Below, piece after piece: positions 44,305 to 47,842 of a stretch of DNA of 47,842 nt. The notes beneath the pieces were generated by a model. That model saw only the letters and a program-made list of their open reading frames with translations. It made no database searches and was not told the DNA's origin. Source of the DNA: Luteitalea sp. Its GTDB lineage: Bacteria; Acidobacteriota; Vicinamibacteria; Vicinamibacterales; Vicinamibacteraceae. A program made the translations under genes and the position numbers. How positions within the stretch are numbered: position 1 is the first letter of the stretch; the number at the start of each line of letters is the position of its first letter. The stretch spans positions 1-47,842 of the forward strand of contig WHTZ01000051.1 of the NCBI GenBank assembly GCA_009377495.1, in the 5' to 3' direction.

Positions 44305-46205
44305 TCATACCGGGTGCTCATCGTCTGTGAAGAATCGCCCCTCGACGAGCTGCACGCCGAGCGTCTCGAAGAGTCCCGTAGAAATCGAGCGTGCAGTTGC
44401 AACCCCCTCGCTCGACGTGGAATCGAGGGCGTACCGTAAGCTCCAGTGCGGCAGGTCGACGTAGGGAAGATGGCTGATGGCTCCCACGCCGGTCACGCCA
44501 GGCAGCTCGGCGAGGCGTCGCTGTAGCTCGCCCGCCCCCACGAGAAGGGCATTAGTGCTCTGATAGCGGCTGGCGGAAGGGCCACGCGAAACGTCAATTG
44601 TCGATCGGTTCGGAAACCGGGGTCGACCCGATGCACCTCGACGAATGCGCGCACCAGTAAGCCGGCGCCGATGAGCAAGACGACGCTCAACGCGATCTGC
44701 ACGATTACCAAGGTCGCGCGGGTCCGGTAATGGACCGGCGCCGCAGTCGAGCGCCAGTGCGGCTGGAGCGAGTGGTCCGCGCGGGCTTTGAATAGCTCGG
44801 TTGCCGGCGCGAGCGAGAGCAGCAGACCCCACACGACGGAGATGACGAGCGTAAACGCCAGGACCGTGAGGTCGATCCGTGAGGCCTCGATGCGGCTCAG
44901 GGACTCGGGCGCGAGCGTGATCAGTGCGCGTAGCCCCAGATGGCCCACGAACACGCCGGCCGCGGCGCCGAGCCCCGTCAGGAAGAGGCCTTCAATCAGC
45001 GCGTGACGCAGCAGCCGCCAACGCGTGGCCCCGAGGGCGAGCCTCAGCGCGGTCTCCCGGGCACGCGCGGCCGCGCGCGCGACGAGCAGGCTCGCGACGT
45101 TGACGCACGCGATCGTCAACAGGAGTCCCACGCCCACGAACAGCACCAGCAGCGGAGCGCGCACCTCTCGTACGCCATCAGCCTGCAAGGCGACCGTGAT
45201 GAAGGCTCGCGCCCGGTCCCGCTCGCGGGTGATCCGCCCCGCGATGGCGTCGAGATCGGCGCGGGCCTGGGCGATCGTGACCCCCGGCCGCATCCGTCCA
45301 ACGACGCGCAGGAAGAGCGCCCCACGCGGTCCACCCTCGAAGTCGTGCCAGAAGGGCTGCCAGACCTGGAGACGATCGGGCACGGCCGAATCCGGAGGCA
45401 GCAGCAGTCGAAACGTGGGCGGCATCACGCCGATGACCGTCGTCGGCTCATCGTTGACGAGAATCTGTCGTCCAACGATCGACGGATCGGCGCCGAAGCG
45501 GCGCTCGAATAGATCCCAGCCGAGCAGCACGGTCGGCGTGGCACCGGGCGCGCTGTCCTCCGCGCGGAACGTGCGGCCGAGCGCGCTCTCGGCGCCGAGC
45601 ACCTGAAAGAAGTTGGCGGTGACGAGCGCCGCACGGAGCTGCTCCGGGTCGCCGTGGCCGGTCAGCGCGACCGTGCCCGTCGCCCAGATCGCGCCGAATT
45701 CGGCACAGGTCCGGCTGCCCTCACGAAGATCCCGTAGATCCGGACCGGACAGCGGCGCGCGCCCTGTCTCGGTCCTGCCAAGCCAGACGAACACGAGCCG
45801 GACGGCGTCCCGATAGGGCAGCGGCTCCAGCAGCAACGCGTCGACCATGCTGAAGATGGCCGTGTTTGCGCCGATGCCGAGCGCGAGCGTGGCGATGATG
45901 ACGGCGGTGAGGCTCGGAGCTTTCCAGAGGCCGCGCCAGGCGTAGCGGAGATCGAGCAGGAGCGAATCGAGGCCCGCCCCGACGCGTCCCTCGCGCACGC
46001 CTTCCTTGACCCGCCCAATGCCACCAGGGCCGCCGACCGCGCCGGCTGCAGCGCGGCGGGCCGCCTGCGGGCTCATACCCTCGGCCACATAGCGGTCGGC
46101 GAGGGTCTCCAAGGCCGCGCGGATCTCCTCGTCCAGCTCGCGGTCGAGCGCCTCCTGCCGGAACAGGGTTTTCCAGAGGCTCGCCAGGCGCGGCAGCAGG
46201 GGCAT
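44305..46205 (-). pseudogene. Second ADOP-family permease, frameshifted and missing its C-terminal third
   Basis: ATG 46205 lies 5 bp after the padR stop. Present are the ADOP N terminus (ALDRELDEEIRAALETLADRYV), first helix and MacB domain (TLALGIGANTAIFSMVDALLLEPLPY), and first FtsX core (LLTIACVNVASLLVARAAARARETALRLALGATRWRLL). Near 44570 an indel shifts LPPAS-RYQSTNALLVGAGE into another frame. That frame continues VGAISHLPYVDLPHW to GRFFTDDEHPV and then stops at 44305. About 250 residues, including the second FtsX core, are absent. No complete ATP-binding partner is near, as usual for ADOP permeases. Confidence 0.87.
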
Positions 46206-46210
46206 GGCCG

Positions 46211-46543
46211 TCAGTCCGCTTCCAGGATCTGGCCGATGGCCAGCGCGACGCGCGCCCAGTGCTTCTTTTCGGCGGCGAGCTGCCGCTGGCCAGCCGCGGT
46301 CATCCGGTAGTATCTGGCGCGTCGCCCTTCAGGTGTCACGCTCCATTCCCCGGCAATGAAGCCCTCCTGCTCGAGCCGATGCAGCACCGGGAACAGGGAG
46401 CCTGGGCTGACCTGAAACGTGCCGCGCGTGATCTGCTCGATCCGGTCGGCGACGCCAACACCGTGCCGCGGCTCGAGGGTCAGCGTCTTGAGGACGAGTA
46501 GCTGGAGCGTACCCTTCGGGATGTCCGCCTGACGCTTAGCCAT
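46211..46543 (-). CDS. PadR-family transcriptional regulator (second)
   Basis: A 110-residue PadR regulator from ATG 46543. It has the typical start KGTLQLLVLKTLTLEPRHGVGVADRI, then FQVSPGSLFPVLHRLEQEGFI, then EGRRARYYRMTAAGQRQL, and a final helix ending in AIGQILEAD. It lies 5 bp ahead of the broken ADOP permease in the standard order. Its promoter carries repeated TATCGTA half-sites at 46569-46590. The gene is intact although its partner is not, as with the PadR/ADOP pair at 36905-39913. Confidence 0.9.
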   Translation of the reverse strand: MAKRQADIPKGTLQLLVLKTLTLEPRHGVGVADRIEQITRGTFQVSPGSLFPVLHRLEQEGFIAGEWSVTPEGRRARYYRMTAAGQRQLAAEKKHWARVALAIGQILEAD

Positions 46544-46551
46544 ACGACCTA

Positions 46552-46613
46552 TCGACTCGATATCGGATTACGATAGCGTCCATACGATAGCTGCGTCCGG
46601 TGGGCAGCGTCAA
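46552..46613 (-). promoter_or_regulatory. padR promoter with repeated TATCGTA half-sites
   Basis: On the minus strand TTGACG (46613-46608) and TATCGT (46589-46584) are 18 bp apart. CTATCGTA occurs twice as a direct repeat 14 bp apart (46590-46583 and 46576-46569), the first overlapping the -10. Further on, CTATCG (46553-46558, plus) faces CGATAG around GATATC. This fits PadR autoregulation and shares its half-site with the 16-bp motif at 36110, 36134 and 40861. Confidence 0.5.
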
Positions 46614-46639
46614 GCGGGGTCGCGACCGCGGATGCACGA

Positions 46640-46739
46640 CAGAATTGTCTGACTGCGCAACATAGAGCTGCTGGCTGGCCAGCGTGAAGCTCGCGTTTTC
46701 TGCCACGGAGAGAAAGATCTCAAGCTGCCTCAGACCCAT
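46640..46739 (-). pseudogene. N-terminal remnant of a LysR-family regulator
   Basis: From ATG 46739, MGLRQLEIFLSVAENASFTL and ASQQLYVAQSD match the first helix and helix-turn-helix of LysR regulators (LRQLEIFxxVAExGSFTxAAxxLxVxQSAxS). Similarity ends after about 31 residues. The rest of the regulator is missing and the fragment runs into the promoter region of the padR gene. Confidence 0.7.
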
Positions 46740-46785
46740 ACGATACCTTGTAGCAGTGTTGAGGGTCTGTGTCACACTTCTCACG

Positions 46786-47055
46786 TGCGTGATACGAAAC
46801 ACCTGACGCTCGCTCGAACACGGCAGGCCTCGAGGGTCGCTGACCGCTCGAGCAGTGCCTCAACAAGCGGGATGGGGACACGCTCTCCGCGCCGCATCCT
46901 GGCCCTCACAGCCACCAGTCGATCGGATCTTTGTACGGCGGCGCCCGCAGCAACGCCGCTCTTGCGTGATGCGCATACTTGATATCAAGAGTATGCAGCG
47001 GCACGGGACTTCTTGAAGCTACTGTTCGATTAGGTGAACCGACCCTGCGCTAGCG
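46786..47055. other. Intergenic stretch with a palindrome
   Basis: No gene is recognised in about 270 bp. At 46973-46996, GCATAC and GTATGC flank the palindrome TTGATATCAA, a possible regulator site. It lies about 60 bp after the stop of the SYLF gene, so it would serve no downstream gene on that strand; its role is unclear. Confidence 0.4.
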
Positions 47056-47745
47056 CTACTTCGTCGTGAGCTCGGCGAGTGCCTCAGACAACGCACGAGC
47101 CCCTTCAGGCGGTGTGGCGATACGCGTGCCAGTCAAGATCGCACGTGCGTCCGCGCCAAAGACCTCCTTGTTGAGCTCATCATCCGGCGTGATGATGGTG
47201 CCCTTCACCGACGCGCCCGCAAACAAGCCCTTGCTGCGCGTGTAGGCCAGAATGCCTTCATCCATCCGCGCAGTCGTCGAAGCGCTGGCCTGTCTACCCA
47301 CCGGGCCCGCCACAGCTTCCACATCCGCCCCGAGCTCGAGTCGGTTGTCGAGCAGCGCGTCGAGTGACGCCTCGTCCATGAAGAGCAGGACGATGTCGCT
47401 GCGCGTTCCGCCGATCTGAGCGCCGGCACTCGCGCCTCCCAGCTTGAAGAACGCCGGAACGCTCCACCCGCTCTCTCTGCGCCGGCTGATGGCGCCGTCG
47501 CCTCCGCGCCCGCCGACCAGGAGGGCCGCTTGAACCACGTTGCCGAATACCGCCACTGCCTCAGCGCGGCTGAGCACGTCGAGCGGAATGCCTTTGTCAG
47601 GCGTCTTCATAATGGCGCGAAATGCCGCCGCGGCTTCTTGCGATTCCTCGATGGCCTCTTTCATCTGCTCGGGATCCGCTTTCCGGGTGTCTTGAGCCGA
47701 CGCCATCACCGGCGCGAACACCAAGCTGAAAAGTAGCAAGGCCAC
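47056..47745 (-). CDS. SYLF-domain (Ysc84-like) lipid-binding protein, 5' end next to the 93-bp repeat
   Basis: About 229 residues. The SYLF/Ysc84 domain follows a hydrophobic leader: FRAIMKTPDKGIPLDVLSRAEAVAVFGNV is the usual entry, then GRGGDGAISRRRESGWSVPAFF, GASAGAQIGGTRSDIVLLFM and a TTARMDEGILAYTRSKGLFAGASVKGT stretch. Family members bind membrane lipids; bacterial ones are mostly secreted or periplasmic with unknown roles. The GTG at 47745 is the only evident start. It has no ribosome binding site, and its leader (MALLLFSLVFAPVMASA) lacks the positive charges of a normal signal peptide. The frame stays open upstream into the 93-bp repeat only 16 bp away, which suggests the original start was lost when the repeat arrived. 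Confidence 0.82.
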   Translation of the reverse strand: MALLLFSLVFAPVMASAQDTRKADPEQMKEAIEESQEAAAAFRAIMKTPDKGIPLDVLSRAEAVAVFGNVVQAALLVGGRGGDGAISRRRESGWSVPAFFKLGGASAGAQIGGTRSDIVLLFMDEASLDALLDNRLELGADVEAVAGPVGRQASASTTARMDEGILAYTRSKGLFAGASVKGTIITPDDELNKEVFGADARAILTGTRIATPPEGARALSEALAELTTK

Positions 47746-47760
47746 GGTGACAGCGCCAAT

Positions 47761-47842
47761 TCTAGCGGACCGCGGCCAGGGCCGCGTTCCCCGACGCTCA
47801 CTTGAGAACCCTGAAACTTGACACGATGCGTCAAGTTTCGGG
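47761..47842 (-). repeat. Inverted distant copy of the 93-bp repeat, cut by the window end
   Basis: Read on the minus strand this is the same element as at 5131-5416, beginning inside the first hairpin and ending with CGGTCCGCTAGAA. The first hairpin here has perfect 10-bp arms, GAAACTTGAC and GTCAAGTTTC, where the 5.1-kb copies have one G-T position, so pairing is preserved despite sequence change. The CGCGGCC-CT-GGCCGCG stem is identical. The element lies immediately upstream of the SYLF gene. Confidence 0.93.

Overview
The window is high-GC bacterial DNA, almost certainly from an Acidobacteriota species, most likely close to the Vicinamibacteria. The support is two PadR plus ADOP-type (acidobacterial duplicated orphan permease) pairs, several Oar-like TonB-dependent receptors with an N-terminal carboxypeptidase-regulatory domain, and acidobacterial-type VWA, PmoA/DUF6807 and Gfo/Idh/MocA proteins. 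No rRNA, tRNA or CRISPR array was seen. The lineage is inferred from family content, not from a marker gene.

Layout. (1) 1-11.3 kb: a sugar-acid block with the C-terminal part of a UxaA/altronate-dehydratase-like enzyme, an RraA-type aldolase, an Oar-like receptor, a three-copy 93-bp hairpin repeat, a DapA-superfamily aldolase plus a fragment of a second one, a PhoD-like phosphatase, an HpcH/HpaI aldolase, and a LysR regulator divergent from a formylglycine-generating enzyme. (2) 11.3-15.9 kb: an RraA gene with a secreted 800-aa glycoside-hydrolase-like protein, a TctA transporter remnant and an IclR regulator. (3) 15.9-25.1 kb: a sialidase, a deleted sialidase copy, an intact sodium:solute symporter, a second IclR regulator, three truncated genes fused end to end (HpaI, DUF6807, symporter), then a DUF1537 kinase and a PdxA2-like dehydrogenase, a known pair for four-carbon sugar acids. 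(4) 25.1-28.2 kb: a cluster of large hairpins, a sulfatase tail and a dead receptor. (5) 28.2-35.7 kb, minus strand: VWA protein, right-handed beta-helix protein, alpha/beta-hydrolase esterase, transposase remnant and an intact Oar-like receptor; much of this block looks lower in GC than its surroundings. (6) 36-47.8 kb: remnants of one PadR/ADOP pair, two further PadR/ADOP pairs with intact regulators and broken permeases, a frameshifted DUF4160 next to an intact DUF2442, a receptor remnant, an intact DUF6807 plus Gfo/Idh/MocA pair, an HNH and a LysR fragment, a SYLF-domain protein, and another copy of the 93-bp repeat at the window edge.

How the genes may work together (inference). Surface receptors, secreted hydrolases (sialidase, beta-helix protein, esterase, GH-like protein) and a sulfatase maturase would capture and trim acidic polysaccharides or glycans. 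Symporters would import the products. UxaA-like, RraA, DapA-like, HpaI-like and OtnK/PdxA2 enzymes would convert sugar acids into central metabolites under IclR and LysR control. A perfect TGAAA-N5-TTTCA dyad ahead of the first receptor resembles operators of IclR-family sugar-acid regulators.

The most striking property is decay. About fifteen genes are truncated, deleted or frameshifted, often directly abutting other truncated genes, next to intact paralogues. The two most notable non-coding structures are the 93-bp hairpin repeat and the triple-hairpin cluster after pdxA. Frameshift calls involving one or two bases could be sequence errors; the truncations and fusions cannot be explained that way.
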